From assembly GCA_041395565.1 (NCBI GenBank), contig JAWLAI010000002.1, positions 589,702-653,701 on the forward strand: DNA of 64,000 nucleotides, given 5' to 3'. Positions 54,144 to 64,000 of the stretch are shown here, piece by piece. Within the stretch, counting starts at the first letter, position 1; each line of letters begins with the position of its first letter. This stretch comes from Pseudomonadota bacterium. GTDB taxonomy: Bacteria > Pseudomonadota > Gammaproteobacteria > UBA9214. The notes beneath the pieces are model-generated. The model was not told where the DNA came from and searched no databases. It saw only the letters and a list, made by a program, of their open reading frames with translations. Position numbers and translations under genes: made by a program.

Positions 54144-54341
54144 TCAGACAAAGGGCAGCATGCGGCGCACCATGGCCACGTCGGACTCGTGCACGTGGGC
54201 CGGGCAACCGAGCTGGCGTTTACGCTTGCTGCTCTTCTTGGTCAGGATGTGACGCAGGTGCGACTGGCCGCGCTTGAAGCCACCGGAGCCGGTCTTCTTG
54301 AAGCGCTTGGCAGCACCACGATTGGTTTTCAGTTTAGGCAT
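54144..54341 (-). CDS. rpmI: 50S ribosomal protein L35
   Basis: This is the 65-residue basic ribosomal protein. MPKLKTNRGAAKRFKKTGSG at the N-terminus fixes the start at 54341 rather than an upstream in-frame ATG. The leader between infC and rpmI, where L20 control acts in E. coli, is mostly filled by a long perfect inverted repeat. Confidence 0.96.
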   Translation of the reverse strand: MPKLKTNRGAAKRFKKTGSGGFKRGQSHLRHILTKKSSKRKRQLGCPAHVHESDVAMVRRMLPFV

Positions 54342-54382
54342 TTCCGTACATCTCCAGATTACTAGATTCTGTTCGTCATTCC

Positions 54383-54466
54383 GGATCAATGGGGTCAGAC
54401 TCGATTGATTTTCGCAATCAACCCATCTGCCAGCTCAAAATCAATCGAGTCTGACCCCATTGATCC
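54383..54466. repeat. Perfect 30-base inverted repeat between infC and rpmI
   Basis: The arms at 54383-54412 and 54437-54466 are exact reverse complements around a 24-base loop. They contain TGGGGTCAGACTCGATTGAT. The GGGTCAGAC core is shared with the hairpin at 56982-57021, which suggests a common palindromic element family, perhaps of the kind mobilised by IS200-like Y1 transposases. It would form a strong hairpin in the operon mRNA. Confidence 0.75.
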
Positions 54467-54469
54467 CTT

Positions 54470-54994
54470 TCACTTGTGCTTCTTCGGCGCCAGTACCATG
54501 ACCATCAGGCGCCCTTCCATCTTTGGTTCCTGTTCCACGACCCCGAATTCCGCGAGGTCCGCCTTCACGCGCATCAGCAGTTCCATACCGAGTTCCTGGT
54601 GCGCCATCTCGCGGCCGCGGAAGCGCAGCGTCACCTTGGTACGGTCACCTTCACCGAGGAACTCGATCAGCTTTTTCAGCTTGATCTTGTAGTCACCGAT
54701 GTCGGTACCCGGCCGGAACTTGATTTCCTTGACCTGGGTCTGCTTCGTTTTCTTGCGCTGGGTCTGAAGCTTCTTGTTCTCCTCAAACCGGAACTTGCCG
54801 TAATCCATGATCCGGCACACCGGGGGCTCAGCATTCGGCGAGATCTCCACCAGGTCGAGGTTGGCCTCGCTGGCAAGACTCATTGCCGCATCGACCGACA
54901 TGACGCCGACCTGCTGGCCATCCTGTCCGATGACCCGAATCTCGGGCGCGAGGATCTTCTCGTTGATCCGGTGGTGGTTCTTTTTCGCGCTGAT
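54470..54994 (-). CDS. infC: Translation initiation factor IF-3 (non-AUG start)
   Basis: IF-3 checks start-codon pairing and keeps ribosomal subunits apart. The first in-frame ATG (54901) would remove the conserved N-terminus. Reading upstream gives ISAKKNHHRINEKILAPEIRVIG to an ATC codon at 54994. It is preceded eight bases upstream by GGAGGG and by an in-frame stop just before. A rare AUU/AUC/AUA start is the hallmark of infC and lets IF-3 repress itself. With it the protein has about 174 residues, normal for the family. The thrS stop lies only three bases upstream, and the Shine-Dalgarno is inside the thrS end. Confidence 0.94.
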   Translation of the reverse strand: MSAKKNHHRINEKILAPEIRVIGQDGQQVGVMSVDAAMSLASEANLDLVEISPNAEPPVCRIMDYGKFRFEENKKLQTQRKKTKQTQVKEIKFRPGTDIGDYKIKLKKLIEFLGEGDRTKVTLRFRGREMAHQELGMELLMRVKADLAEFGVVEQEPKMEGRLMVMVLAPKKHK

Positions 54995-54997
54995 ACG

Positions 54998-56929
54998 CTA
55001 ACCCTCCAAAACAGTACGGCCGTGGCTCGCTACCTCGGTTTGCAGACTCCGGGCCAGCCGCTCGAGCGGCATACTGCCCAGGTCCGCACCGCCTCGCGTG
55101 CGCACGGCCACGGTACCTGCTTCCGCTTCCCGGTCGCCGATTACCAGCAGATAGGGAACGCGTCTTAACGTGTGCTCGCGGATTTTAAAGCCGATCTTTT
55201 CATTTCTCAAGTCGGATTTGACCCTCAATCCCTGATTTCTCAAGGATTCTTCGACCTGCCGGGCATAGTCGGCCTGGTTGTCGGTGATATTGAGGATCAC
55301 CGCCTGGGTGGGCGCCAGCCACAGCGGCAGCGACCCGGCGTGGTGCTCGATCAGGATACCGATGAACCGCTCCAGCGACCCGAGGATGGCGCGGTGCAGC
55401 ATGACCGGCACCTGCTTGCTGCCGTCCTCCTCTATATAGTGCGCCCCGAGCCGCCCCGGCATGGAAAAATCCAGCTGGATGGTGCCGAGCTGCCAGACCC
55501 GTTCCAGGCAGTCCCAGAGCTGGAACTCTATCTTCGGGCCGTAGAAGGCCCCCTCCCCGGGCTGCAGCTCCCAGTTCAGCTGCTTGGCATCGAGCACCGC
55601 CTGCAGCGCGGCCTCGGCCTTGTCCCACAACGCGTCCTCGCCGACCCGATTCTCAGGCCGGGTCGAGAATTTCACGCTAACTTCTTCAAAACCAAAGTCA
55701 GAATAGACTGAGTACAGTAAGTCGATGAAGTCCGAGACCTCGGCCTCGATCTGCTTCTCGGTGCAAAAGATGTGGGCATCGTCCTGCACGAAGTTACGCA
55801 CCCGCATCAGCCCGTGCAGGGTGCCGGAGGGTTCGTTGCGGGTACAGGATCCGAACTCGGCCAGCCGCAGCGGCAGGTCGCGGTAGCTTTTCAGGCCCTG
55901 GTTGAAGATCTGGATATGGGCCGGGCAGTTCATCGGCTTGATGGCGTAGGTCCGGCTCTCCGACTCGGTGGTGAACATGTCGGCGTGGAACTTCTCCCAG
56001 TGCCCGGACTTCTCCCACAGCGAGCGGTCGAGGATCTGCGGGGTATGCACCTCCTGGTAGCCGTGGCGCCGCAGCCGGCCGCGGATGTAGTCCTGAATCA
56101 CCAGGTAGACCTGCCAGCCGGCATCGTGCCAGAAGACCATGCCCGGCGCCTCCTCCTGGGTATGGAACAGACCCATCGCCTTGCCGAGCTTGCGGTGGTC
56201 GCGCTTCTCGGCCTCCTCCAGGCGCTTGAGGTAGGCGTCCAGCTCCTTTTTGTCGCGCCAGGCGGTGCCGTAGATACGCTGCAGCATCTCGTTGTCCGAG
56301 TTGCCGCGCCAGTAGGCGCCGGCCAGTTTCATCAGCTTGAAGCCCTTGCCGAGCTTGCCGGTACTGGGCAGATGCGGGCCGCGGCAGACGTCGAACCAGT
56401 CGCCCTGGCGGTAGACCGAAACTTCCTCGCCCTCCGGGATGATGTCGTCGATGATCTCGACCTTGTAGGTCTCGCCGATCTCGCCGAACACCTGCATGGC
56501 CTCGGCCCGGTCCCACACCTCGCGCACGATCGGCAGGTCGCGCTTGACGATCTCGTGCATGCGCGCCTCGATCTTGCCGAGGTCGTCCGGCGTAAAAGGG
56601 GTGGCGCGCGCGAAGTCGTAGTAGAAGCCGTTCTCGATGGCCGGGCCGATGGTCACCTGGGTGCCCGGATAAAGCTCCTGCACCGCCTGCGCCATGATGT
56701 GCGCGGCATCGTGGCGCAGCAGCTCCAGCGCCTCCGCGTCCTTGCCGGTGATGATGGCAAGCTCGGCATCGCGCGCGATCAGGAAGCTGGTGTCGACCAG
56801 CCGCCCGTCCACCCGGCCGGCCAGTGCGGCCTTGGCCAGACCCGGGCCGATGGCGGCGGCCACGTCGTGGACGGTGACGGGTTGCGGGAATTCACGGCGG
56901 CTGCCATCGGGAAGGGTGATGATCGGCAT
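54998..56929 (-). CDS. thrS: Threonyl-tRNA synthetase
   Basis: The 643-residue enzyme has TGS and editing domains at the N-terminus (MPIITLPDGSRREF; editing motif HDAAHIMAQAV with its metal histidines). The class II catalytic core follows (zinc ligand Cys in IKPMNCPAH; CTRNEPSGTLHGLMRVR; motif 3 MLHRAILGSLERFIGILIEH), then the anticodon-binding domain. The start at 56929 is set by the family N-terminus; a longer frame exists. It is the first gene of the thrS-infC-rpmI-rplT block. No clear E. coli-like thrS operator was seen. Confidence 0.96.
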   Translation of the reverse strand: MPIITLPDGSRREFPQPVTVHDVAAAIGPGLAKAALAGRVDGRLVDTSFLIARDAELAIITGKDAEALELLRHDAAHIMAQAVQELYPGTQVTIGPAIENGFYYDFARATPFTPDDLGKIEARMHEIVKRDLPIVREVWDRAEAMQVFGEIGETYKVEIIDDIIPEGEEVSVYRQGDWFDVCRGPHLPSTGKLGKGFKLMKLAGAYWRGNSDNEMLQRIYGTAWRDKKELDAYLKRLEEAEKRDHRKLGKAMGLFHTQEEAPGMVFWHDAGWQVYLVIQDYIRGRLRRHGYQEVHTPQILDRSLWEKSGHWEKFHADMFTTESESRTYAIKPMNCPAHIQIFNQGLKSYRDLPLRLAEFGSCTRNEPSGTLHGLMRVRNFVQDDAHIFCTEKQIEAEVSDFIDLLYSVYSDFGFEEVSVKFSTRPENRVGEDALWDKAEAALQAVLDAKQLNWELQPGEGAFYGPKIEFQLWDCLERVWQLGTIQLDFSMPGRLGAHYIEEDGSKQVPVMLHRAILGSLERFIGILIEHHAGSLPLWLAPTQAVILNITDNQADYARQVEESLRNQGLRVKSDLRNEKIGFKIREHTLRRVPYLLVIGDREAEAGTVAVRTRGGADLGSMPLERLARSLQTEVASHGRTVLEG

Positions 56930-56981
56930 GGCTGTCTCCAGTGGTGACCGATACGAGGGGCCACATGGTAGGTCCACAAAA

Positions 56982-57021
56982 AAGGGGTCTGACCCCATGC
57001 AAAAATGGGGTCAGACCCCTT
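56982..57021. repeat. Perfect hairpin element between thrS and tRNA-Val
   Basis: AAGGGGTCTGACCCCAT (56982-56998) and ATGGGGTCAGACCCCTT (57005-57021) are exact 17-base arms around a GCAAAA loop. It shares the GGGTCAGAC core with the 54383-54466 element. It lies nine bases from the tRNA-Val 3' end, so it may end the tRNA transcript or fold in the thrS leader. Confidence 0.7.
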
Positions 57022-57029
57022 CTAGAATC

Positions 57030-57106
57030 TGGTAGGCGCGATTGGACTCGAACCAACGACCCCCACCATGTCAAGGTGGTGCTCTAACCAACTGAGCTAC
57101 GCGCCT
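57030..57106 (-). tRNA. tRNA-Val (anticodon GAC)
   Basis: This 77-base tRNA on the minus strand has acceptor AGGCGCG/CGCGCCT, D-arm GCTC...GAGC, anticodon stem CCACC-TTGACAT-GGTGG, T-arm GTTGG-TTCGAGT-CCAAT and encoded CCA. All stems pair. The body closely matches E. coli tRNA-Val(GAC). The gap to uvrB (57107-57287) holds nothing I can name. Confidence 0.96.
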
Positions 57107-57287
57107 GCGAAGCCAGGAACGATACCGGGAGCGCCGACCGGTTGCAAGGGATTCGGATCGATCCGGGATTCCGTTCCATCCCGTTTCACGGGAGGCGACC
57201 TGTTCGCGGGCCCGTGCGGTGGGTTCATTCGCGCAGACCTGCGCTCCTGCCGGAAACGGCAATGCATGCGGGAGCCGCGCACACCGT

Positions 57288-59297
<2,010 letters not shown>

Positions 59298-59360
59298 GAC
59301 TCTTTTCTATTGACGTCCGTTGGGTATGATAAACGGGCTCGTCATCTACAGGACAAGGCC

Positions 59361-60551
59361 GTGGCCACACTTACCCTCGCCGACCGGGTCGCCCGCGTCA
59401 AACCCTCTCCCACCCTGGCAGTCACCGCGCGCGTCGCCGAACTGCGTGCCAGCGGCCGCGATATCATCGGCCTCGGTGCGGGAGAGCCGGATTTCGGCAC
59501 GCCCGAACACATCCGGGCGGCCGCGATTGCCGCCATCAATGACGGTTTCACCCGCTACACGCCGGTCGACGGCACGCCCGGCCTGAAAAAGGCGATTATA
59601 GCCAAGTTCAAACGCGACAACGGCCTGGACTATGCGCCCGACCAGATCCTGGTATCCTGCGGCGGCAAGCAGAGCTTCTACAACCTGTGTCAGGCCTACC
59701 TGAACAGCGGCGACGAGGTGATCATCCCGGCGCCCTACTGGGTCTCCTACCCCGACATGGTGCTGCTGGCCGACGGCACGCCGGTGACCCTGCCGACCGG
59801 GGTCGAGACCCGCTTCAAGATCACGCCCGAGCAGCTTGAAGCAGCGATCACGCGCAAGACGCGCATCGTGGTCATCAACAGCCCGTCGAACCCGACCGGC
59901 GTGGCCTACAGCAAGGCCGAGCTGGGCGCGCTCGGCGCGGTCCTGCGCCGGCACCCGCACGTGCTGATCGCCACCGACGACATGTACGAACACATCCTCT
60001 GGACCGAGGAGCCGTTCGCCAACATCCTGAACGCCTGCCCCGACCTGTACGAGCGCACCATCGTGCTCAACGGCGTCTCCAAGGCCTATGCGATGACCGG
60101 CTGGCGCATCGGCTACGCCGGCGGCCCGGCCGGGCTGATCAAGGCCATGAAGAAGATCCAGTCGCAGAGCACCTCCAACCCGACCTCGATCTCCCAGGTC
60201 GCGGCCCAGGCGGCGCTGGACGGCGACCAGTCCTGCATCCAGCCCATGCTCAAGGCCTTCCGCGAACGTCACGACTTCGTGATCCGGGAACTCAACACCC
60301 TCCCTGGCGTGCACTGCCTGCCCGCGGACGGTACCTTCTACTGCTTTCCGCAGGTGCAGGCGGTGATCGACCGGCTCGACGGCATCGCTGACGACGTCGC
60401 GCTCAGCGAACACCTGCTGGAGGCCGCCGGCGTGGCCCTGGTGCCCGGCACCGCCTTCGGCGCCCCCGGCTATGTCCGCTTCTCCTTCGCGACCGGAATG
60501 GATGTGCTCACCGAGGCGCTCGCGCGCCTGCGCAAGGCACTGACAGCCTGA
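59361..60551 (+). CDS. Aspartate aminotransferase-type PLP enzyme (class I)
   Basis: The 396-residue PLP enzyme transfers amino groups between amino and keto acids and is probably an aspartate/prephenate-type aminotransferase of subfamily I-gamma. GAGEPDFGTPEHI at the N-terminus, NSPSNPTGVAYS, and the PLP lysine segment LNGVSKAYAMTGWRIGYAGG are all present. The GTG at 59361 with AGGACAAGG upstream gives the normal start (VATLTLADRV). Substrate preference between aspartate and other acids cannot be fixed. It diverges from uvrB. Confidence 0.92.
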   Translation: MATLTLADRVARVKPSPTLAVTARVAELRASGRDIIGLGAGEPDFGTPEHIRAAAIAAINDGFTRYTPVDGTPGLKKAIIAKFKRDNGLDYAPDQILVSCGGKQSFYNLCQAYLNSGDEVIIPAPYWVSYPDMVLLADGTPVTLPTGVETRFKITPEQLEAAITRKTRIVVINSPSNPTGVAYSKAELGALGAVLRRHPHVLIATDDMYEHILWTEEPFANILNACPDLYERTIVLNGVSKAYAMTGWRIGYAGGPAGLIKAMKKIQSQSTSNPTSISQVAAQAALDGDQSCIQPMLKAFRERHDFVIRELNTLPGVHCLPADGTFYCFPQVQAVIDRLDGIADDVALSEHLLEAAGVALVPGTAFGAPGYVRFSFATGMDVLTEALARLRKALTA

Positions 60552-60683
60552 ACCGCCCTGCCCCGACCCGGCCGGACGGTTATGGCCGCTGGTCGGTGTG
60601 GCATCGCCCGCCGAGACTATACCCGTACCGGCACGCCGGCGCCGCCGGCACACCGCGCGCAAACCGGTGCGGGGAGGTTGCGG

Positions 60684-61226
60684 GTGGACACGGGTATGGC
60701 CGTCCGGCGTACCGGGCTGACGCTGCTGGAGTTGCTGGTCACGCTGGCCGTGGCCGCGATCCTCATCGCGGGCGGCTCGAGCGCGCTGCCCCGCTTCGTC
60801 CAGGAGGCACGCATGGTCACCGCGGTCAACCACCTCGCAAGCACGCTCGCACTGGCGCGCAGCGAGGCGGTGCTGCAGGAGCGCCGGGTGGTCCTGTGCC
60901 CGAGCCGGGACCGGCAGCGCTGCGGCGCCGCGGGCGACTGGCCGCAGGGCTGGCTGCTGTTCGCCAGCGCGGATAACATCCGCGACCCGGACGAACCGCT
61001 GCTGCAGGCCGACACGCGCATGGGCGCCGGGATCGAGCTGTATACCGGCAACCGGCGCACCCACATCGCCTTCCAGCCCGACGGCAGCAGCGGCGGCGCG
61101 AATGCCTCCTTTACCTTTTGCGATCGCCGCGACCGCGCCCGGCCGCGGGTCATCTGCCTGTCGAATACCGGCCGGGCACGCCTGAGCAACCGCGGCTGCA
61201 GCGGGCAAGCGCCCCGATGCCCCTGA
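60684..61226 (+). CDS. GspH/FimT-type pseudopilin
   Basis: The pre-pseudopilin has about 180 residues. A short basic leader ends in Gly (RRTG), followed by LTLLELLVTLAVAAILIAGG, with Glu at mature position 5. This is the prepilin-peptidase site and N-methylated helix. The C-terminal domain has two Cys pairs and resembles FimT/GspH. The GTG at 60684 has GGAGG six bases upstream; the ATG at 60696 is possible. It is a minor pilin of type IV pili or type II secretion but stands alone here, with no other pilin genes around. A tRNA-Asn follows 80 bases downstream. Confidence 0.85.
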   Translation: MDTGMAVRRTGLTLLELLVTLAVAAILIAGGSSALPRFVQEARMVTAVNHLASTLALARSEAVLQERRVVLCPSRDRQRCGAAGDWPQGWLLFASADNIRDPDEPLLQADTRMGAGIELYTGNRRTHIAFQPDGSSGGANASFTFCDRRDRARPRVICLSNTGRARLSNRGCSGQAPRCP

Positions 61227-61306
61227 AATATCAGGCCTAAGCCTAAGCGCGCGTTGACCGAAAACCCGGAATGCCGGTATGATGCGCCCCTTCACAGGTT
61301 CTCTGA

Positions 61307-61382
61307 TCCCCGGTAGCTCAGTCGGTAGAGCGGGTGACTGTTAATCACTAGGTCGGCGGTTCGAGCCCGTCCCGGGGAGCCA
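61307..61382 (+). tRNA. tRNA-Asn (anticodon GTT)
   Basis: This 76-base tRNA has acceptor TCCCCGG/CCGGGGA, D-arm GCTC...GAGC, anticodon loop CTGTTAA, T-arm GGCGG-TTCGAGC-CCGTC and encoded CCA. All stems pair; the T-stem has one G-T pair. Confidence 0.97.
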
Positions 61383-61540
61383 TTTCAGTACATCGATTTC
61401 CATATCCTCGTCCGCCCGGCGGCTGATCGGAACAACGACTCCCAACGCGTGGCTGCCTGCTGCATAGCCGACATGCAAAACGCGGTTTCGTACCGCCCGG
61501 GCCGCAGCGGGCGTGACGAGCGCAACCGGATGCCAGCCGC

Positions 61541-62506
61541 ATGAATCAGACACTGCAGGAATCCATTGACCGTCAGCGCAGCATCCTGAAGGACTGGCTG
61601 GCCGCGCCGCTGCTGCGGATCGCGGCAGACTGCGTGCGGTTGTGGCCGCAACGACAGGCGCTAGAGACCCGCCTGCTGGCGGGGCTGGCCGAACTGCCCT
61701 ACTGCAAGTACCTCTACCTGCTCGACGCGGATGCGCAGCAGATCACCGCCAACGCATCCCGCACCGGCCTGCTGGAAGAGCACTACGGCCGTGACCGGAG
61801 CGAGCGACCCTATCTGGCGGAAGCGCTCGCCGGTACGCCGTTCTCGCTCTCAGACGCCTATATCAGCCGCAACGCCCGCCGCCCCTCGCTGACGGCCGTG
61901 CAGGTCATCCGTGCGGATACCGGCCAACTGCTCGGTTATCTCGGGGCGGATTTCGACCTGCGCGAGCTGCCTGCCACGCAGGCGCTGAGTACGCAACCGG
62001 GTGAATGGATGCAGCTCAAGGGCGACCCGGCCATCCGCTCCGGCCTGTTCCACCAGGCGCGGGCGACCAGCCCGATGGACGAACGCATCGACCTGGTGCT
62101 GGACCTGCTCGCCGAACTGATCACGATCAACGGCATTTTCCACGCCAAGCTGCACTTCTCCAGTTCCCGTGCCACCCTCTGGTCGGTGGAGGACCCGTTT
62201 CGTTTTCGCATCCATGGCATCGATGAACTCAGCAACCCGGATCTGTGCCTGGCCTATCCGCGGCGGGACTATCCTGTCGATGCCGAGATCCCGCAGGATG
62301 CCGTCATCAAGATACTCCGCTGTTTCCGTGACCTCAGGTTCATGGACGAAACCCTCTACCTGCGCTCGGGGATGCTCAATATCTTCAATGGCCTCATCGG
62401 GCTGACCTTCTCCTGCGACGGCTCCCATTACATGCCGTGGCATGAGTTTCTCGACAAGAACCTGGGGTTCTGGCTGGGCACGTCGGCGACCGAAGGCATC
62501 TGTTGA
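61541..62506 (+). CDS. PDC (Cache-like) sensor-domain protein without output domain
   Basis: The 321-residue protein has no signal peptide or membrane segment. Residues about 15-150 fit a single PDC/Cache sensor fold (YCKYLYLLDADAQQITAN, SERPYLAEALAGTPFSLSDAYIS, LGYLGADFDLREL). Such domains usually lie in the periplasm; here the protein seems cytoplasmic. The C-terminal half is unassigned (DAVIKILRCFRDLRFMDETLYLRSGMLNIFNGLIGLTFSCDGS). It follows tRNA-Asn by 158 bases. Function is unknown; small-molecule binding is a reasonable guess. Confidence 0.7.
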   Translation: MNQTLQESIDRQRSILKDWLAAPLLRIAADCVRLWPQRQALETRLLAGLAELPYCKYLYLLDADAQQITANASRTGLLEEHYGRDRSERPYLAEALAGTPFSLSDAYISRNARRPSLTAVQVIRADTGQLLGYLGADFDLRELPATQALSTQPGEWMQLKGDPAIRSGLFHQARATSPMDERIDLVLDLLAELITINGIFHAKLHFSSSRATLWSVEDPFRFRIHGIDELSNPDLCLAYPRRDYPVDAEIPQDAVIKILRCFRDLRFMDETLYLRSGMLNIFNGLIGLTFSCDGSHYMPWHEFLDKNLGFWLGTSATEGIC

Positions 62507-62651
62507 GCATTGCAGCGGCTGCCCGGACCCGCCCGGGGCCAGCTCATCGAGCAGCCTGCCGGCATCCCCCTGGCAGCTAGCGCGACCCGGCATGGACCGG
62601 CGGCGGCGCGCGCCCGCCCACGTCACGCGCAGGACTTGAAATCCGCCCGGA

Positions 62652-62665
62652 TTGACCTATATCAA
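62652..62665. promoter_or_regulatory. FNR/ANR-type site upstream of a microprotein gene
   Basis: TTGAC-CTAT-ATCAA fits the FNR/ANR/DNR consensus with one change, as at 1723-1736. It lies 93 bases before the microprotein start. A good -10 at the class II distance is not obvious, so it is a weaker call than the 1.7 kb site. Confidence 0.5.
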
Positions 62666-62758
62666 GGCCACGGCCCGATCCGGCCGGGTGCGCGGGTCGG
62701 TAACTGCCGGAGCAACCCAATATCCAGGAATGAGAATCTGCAAATAGGAGGCATGGCT

Positions 62759-62851
62759 ATGGCACGCACGATCTGCACGTCTGTCTGTGGCGCAATCATC
62801 CTGCTTGCGGCAATCACGCCGGTCGCCATCATGATCATGGACAGGGTCTGA
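62759..62851 (+). CDS. Membrane microprotein (30 aa)
   Basis: A 30-codon frame has the ATG at 62759, seven bases after AGGAGG (62746-62751). An ATG at 62753 is too close to the ribosome-binding site. The peptide MARTICTSVCGAIILLAAIT... is one hydrophobic segment with two Cys near its start and a charged end (MDRV). An FNR-type site lies upstream and a hairpin terminator downstream, so it looks like a complete small transcription unit. No family is recognised. Confidence 0.6.
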   Translation: MARTICTSVCGAIILLAAITPVAIMIMDRV

Positions 62852-62893
62852 CAGCGGCGCGCCGCTGTCAGACGTGACCGGCGGCGGAATGCA

Positions 62894-62919
62894 ACAGGCC
62901 ACCCGCAGGGGTGGCCTGT
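62894..62919. terminator. Hairpin between the microprotein gene and galU
   Basis: ACAGGCCACC (62894-62903), loop CGCAGG, GGTGGCCTGT (62910-62919) form a perfect 10-base stem between two converging genes. The T-run on either side is weak, so termination strength is uncertain. Confidence 0.6.
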
Positions 62920-62980
62920 CTGCTAGGGATTGCCGGCACCCGCGCGCCGCTGCCGCGGTGCCGTGTGCAATCCCCGCGCC

Positions 62981-63892
62981 TCAGTCGTTGATCGCGCGCA
63001 GGAACTTCTTCGCACGCTGACCGAATTCGGTCACCAGGTATTCCAGGAACGGCTCGCGCAGGTCCGGGTGCAGCAGCGCATATTCCACGGTCGCCTGCAG
63101 ATAGCCGAGCTTGCTGCCGCAATCGTAGCGCTTGCCCTCGAACTTGTAGGCCAGCACCACCTCGTTCTGCAGCAGGCACTGGATGGCGTCGGTCAGCTGG
63201 ATCTCGCCGCCGGCACCGCGCGGAATGGTCTCGAGATGCCTGAAGATCGTCGGGGTCAGGACATAGCGCCCGACCACGGCCAGGTTGGAACTCGCTTCCG
63301 ACGGCTTGGGTTTCTCGACGATGCTCTTCAGTTTCGTGATGCGGCCTTCGGATTCCTCCGGGTCGACGATGCCGTACTTGTCGGTCTCGTCGCGGGGCAC
63401 TTCCTCGACCCCGAGGATGCTGCAGTTGCGGTCGTTGAAAACCGACAGCATCTGACCGAGCACGCAGTTCTTGCCGGTGTGGATGAGGTCATCGGCGAGG
63501 ATCACGGCGAACGGCTCGTTGCCGACCACCGGTTTCGCGCACAGCACGGCATGGCCCAGACCGAGCGCCTCGGGCTGGCGCACGTAGACGCAGGCCACAT
63601 GCGGCGGCACCACCTCGCGCACGATCTTCAGCAGGTTGTGCTTGCCCTTGCGCTCCAGCTCCGCCTCCAGCTCGTAGTTCTTGTCGAAGTGGTCCTCGAT
63701 GGCACGCTTGCTGCTGCTGGTGACGAACACCAGCTCGTCGATGCCCGCATTCACGGCCTCTTCCGCGGCATACTGGATGAGCGGCTTGTCAACGATGGTA
63801 AGCATTTCCTTCGGATTGGCCTTGGTCGCCGGCAGGAAGCGCGTACCGAGACCGGCCACGGGAAATACTGCCTTGCGTACTTTCTGTTCCAT
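62981..63892 (-). CDS. galU: UTP-glucose-1-phosphate uridylyltransferase
   Basis: GalU makes UDP-glucose from UTP and glucose-1-phosphate for polysaccharides and glycolipids. The 303-residue protein has the nucleotide-binding loop AVFPVAGLGTRFLPATKANPKEML, the later VILADDLI and the sugar-binding region GIVDPEE and EKPKP. The start at 63892 follows the partial manC-type gene by 13 bases, so the two are probably one exopolysaccharide precursor operon. Confidence 0.96.
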   Translation of the reverse strand: MEQKVRKAVFPVAGLGTRFLPATKANPKEMLTIVDKPLIQYAAEEAVNAGIDELVFVTSSSKRAIEDHFDKNYELEAELERKGKHNLLKIVREVVPPHVACVYVRQPEALGLGHAVLCAKPVVGNEPFAVILADDLIHTGKNCVLGQMLSVFNDRNCSILGVEEVPRDETDKYGIVDPEESEGRITKLKSIVEKPKPSEASSNLAVVGRYVLTPTIFRHLETIPRGAGGEIQLTDAIQCLLQNEVVLAYKFEGKRYDCGSKLGYLQATVEYALLHPDLREPFLEYLVTEFGQRAKKFLRAIND

Positions 63893-63905
63893 ATGCTGAT
63901 CCTTG

Positions 63906-64000
63906 TTACCCTTGCTGTACCCTGTCATATACGTCCTCGAAGCGCACGATATCGTCCTCCCCAAGGTAGCTACCGGACTGGATCTCGATGACCTCGAGCG
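63906..64000 (-). CDS. Mannose-1-phosphate guanylyltransferase/mannose-6-phosphate isomerase, C-terminal end
   Basis: Only the last 31 codons are in the window. They read EVIEIQSGSYLGEDDIVRFED and then VYDRVQQG before a TAA. This is the cupin end of ManC/AlgA/CpsB-type bifunctional enzymes, which make GDP-mannose. It lies 13 bases upstream of galU. The call rests on this short but distinctive tail. Confidence 0.75.
   Translation of the reverse strand, partial: LEVIEIQSGSYLGEDDIVRFEDVYDRVQQG

Overview
The window is GC-rich and looks like the chromosome of a gammaproteobacterium. The block thrS-infC-rpmI-rplT-pheS-pheT-ihfA-merR is in the usual gammaproteobacterial order. PPK1, class II ribonucleotide reductase, TusE/DsrC-family proteins and FixL/FixJ-like signalling point to a facultative or microaerobic organism, perhaps a sulfur-metabolising lineage such as Chromatiales. 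The taxon is inference; no rRNA gene is present.

Layout. 1-2 kb: the 5' part of nrdJ, divergent from a short proline-rich gene, with an FNR/ANR-type palindrome between them. 2-8 kb: a Lon-like protease, a UspA-like protein, an SRAP DNA-crosslink protein and a two-domain PPK2 (polyphosphate:AMP phosphotransferase). 7.7-19 kb: a phosphate locus with three PhoB-type boxes. It holds two UspA genes, pstS-phoU-pstC-pstA-pstB-pstB, a CorC/HlyC-type protein, a Na/Pi symporter and a 2-phosphoglycerate-kinase-like protein. 19-25.5 kb: a histidine phosphatase, ppk1, malic enzyme and hemN. 25.9-28.2 kb: an overlapping DUF6502/DUF5666 pair. 28.6-38.9 kb: a Cache-HAMP-PAS protein with a FixL-like haem PAS, pcm, an APC permease, pyruvate kinase, a broken dksA-like gene, and a FixL/FixJ-like two-component system flanked by two STAS paralogues. 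39-41.3 kb: a membrane microprotein behind an IscR-like site, two DsrC-family proteins and a LysR regulator. 41.3-49.3 kb: a probable old island bounded by a tRNA-Pro gene and a tRNA-Pro fragment. It carries a zinc-uptake operon without its ATPase, a di-haem oxidoreductase and an animal-type haem peroxidase. 49.3-57.1 kb: the translation/IHF block with inserted palindromic elements and tRNA-Val. 57.3-64 kb: uvrB, an aminotransferase, a pseudopilin, tRNA-Asn, a PDC-sensor protein, another microprotein, galU and the 3' end of a manC/algA-type gene.

How it fits together. The first 24 kb reads as a phosphate import, storage and signalling hub. PstSCAB and the Na/Pi symporter bring phosphate in, PPK1 makes polyphosphate, and the PPK2 protein uses it to phosphorylate AMP. 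PhoU-type proteins and PhoB boxes tie uptake and two stress proteins together. Two features of this hub look unusual. The two PstB subunits carry complementary defects that would give one normal and one degenerate ATP site. PhoU is fused to a low-molecular-weight-phosphatase-like domain that has lost its catalytic residues. Further along, an oxygen/redox theme recurs: class II RNR, two FNR-type sites, oxygen-independent HemN, a haem-PAS protein, a FixL/FixJ-like pair and an IscR-like site.
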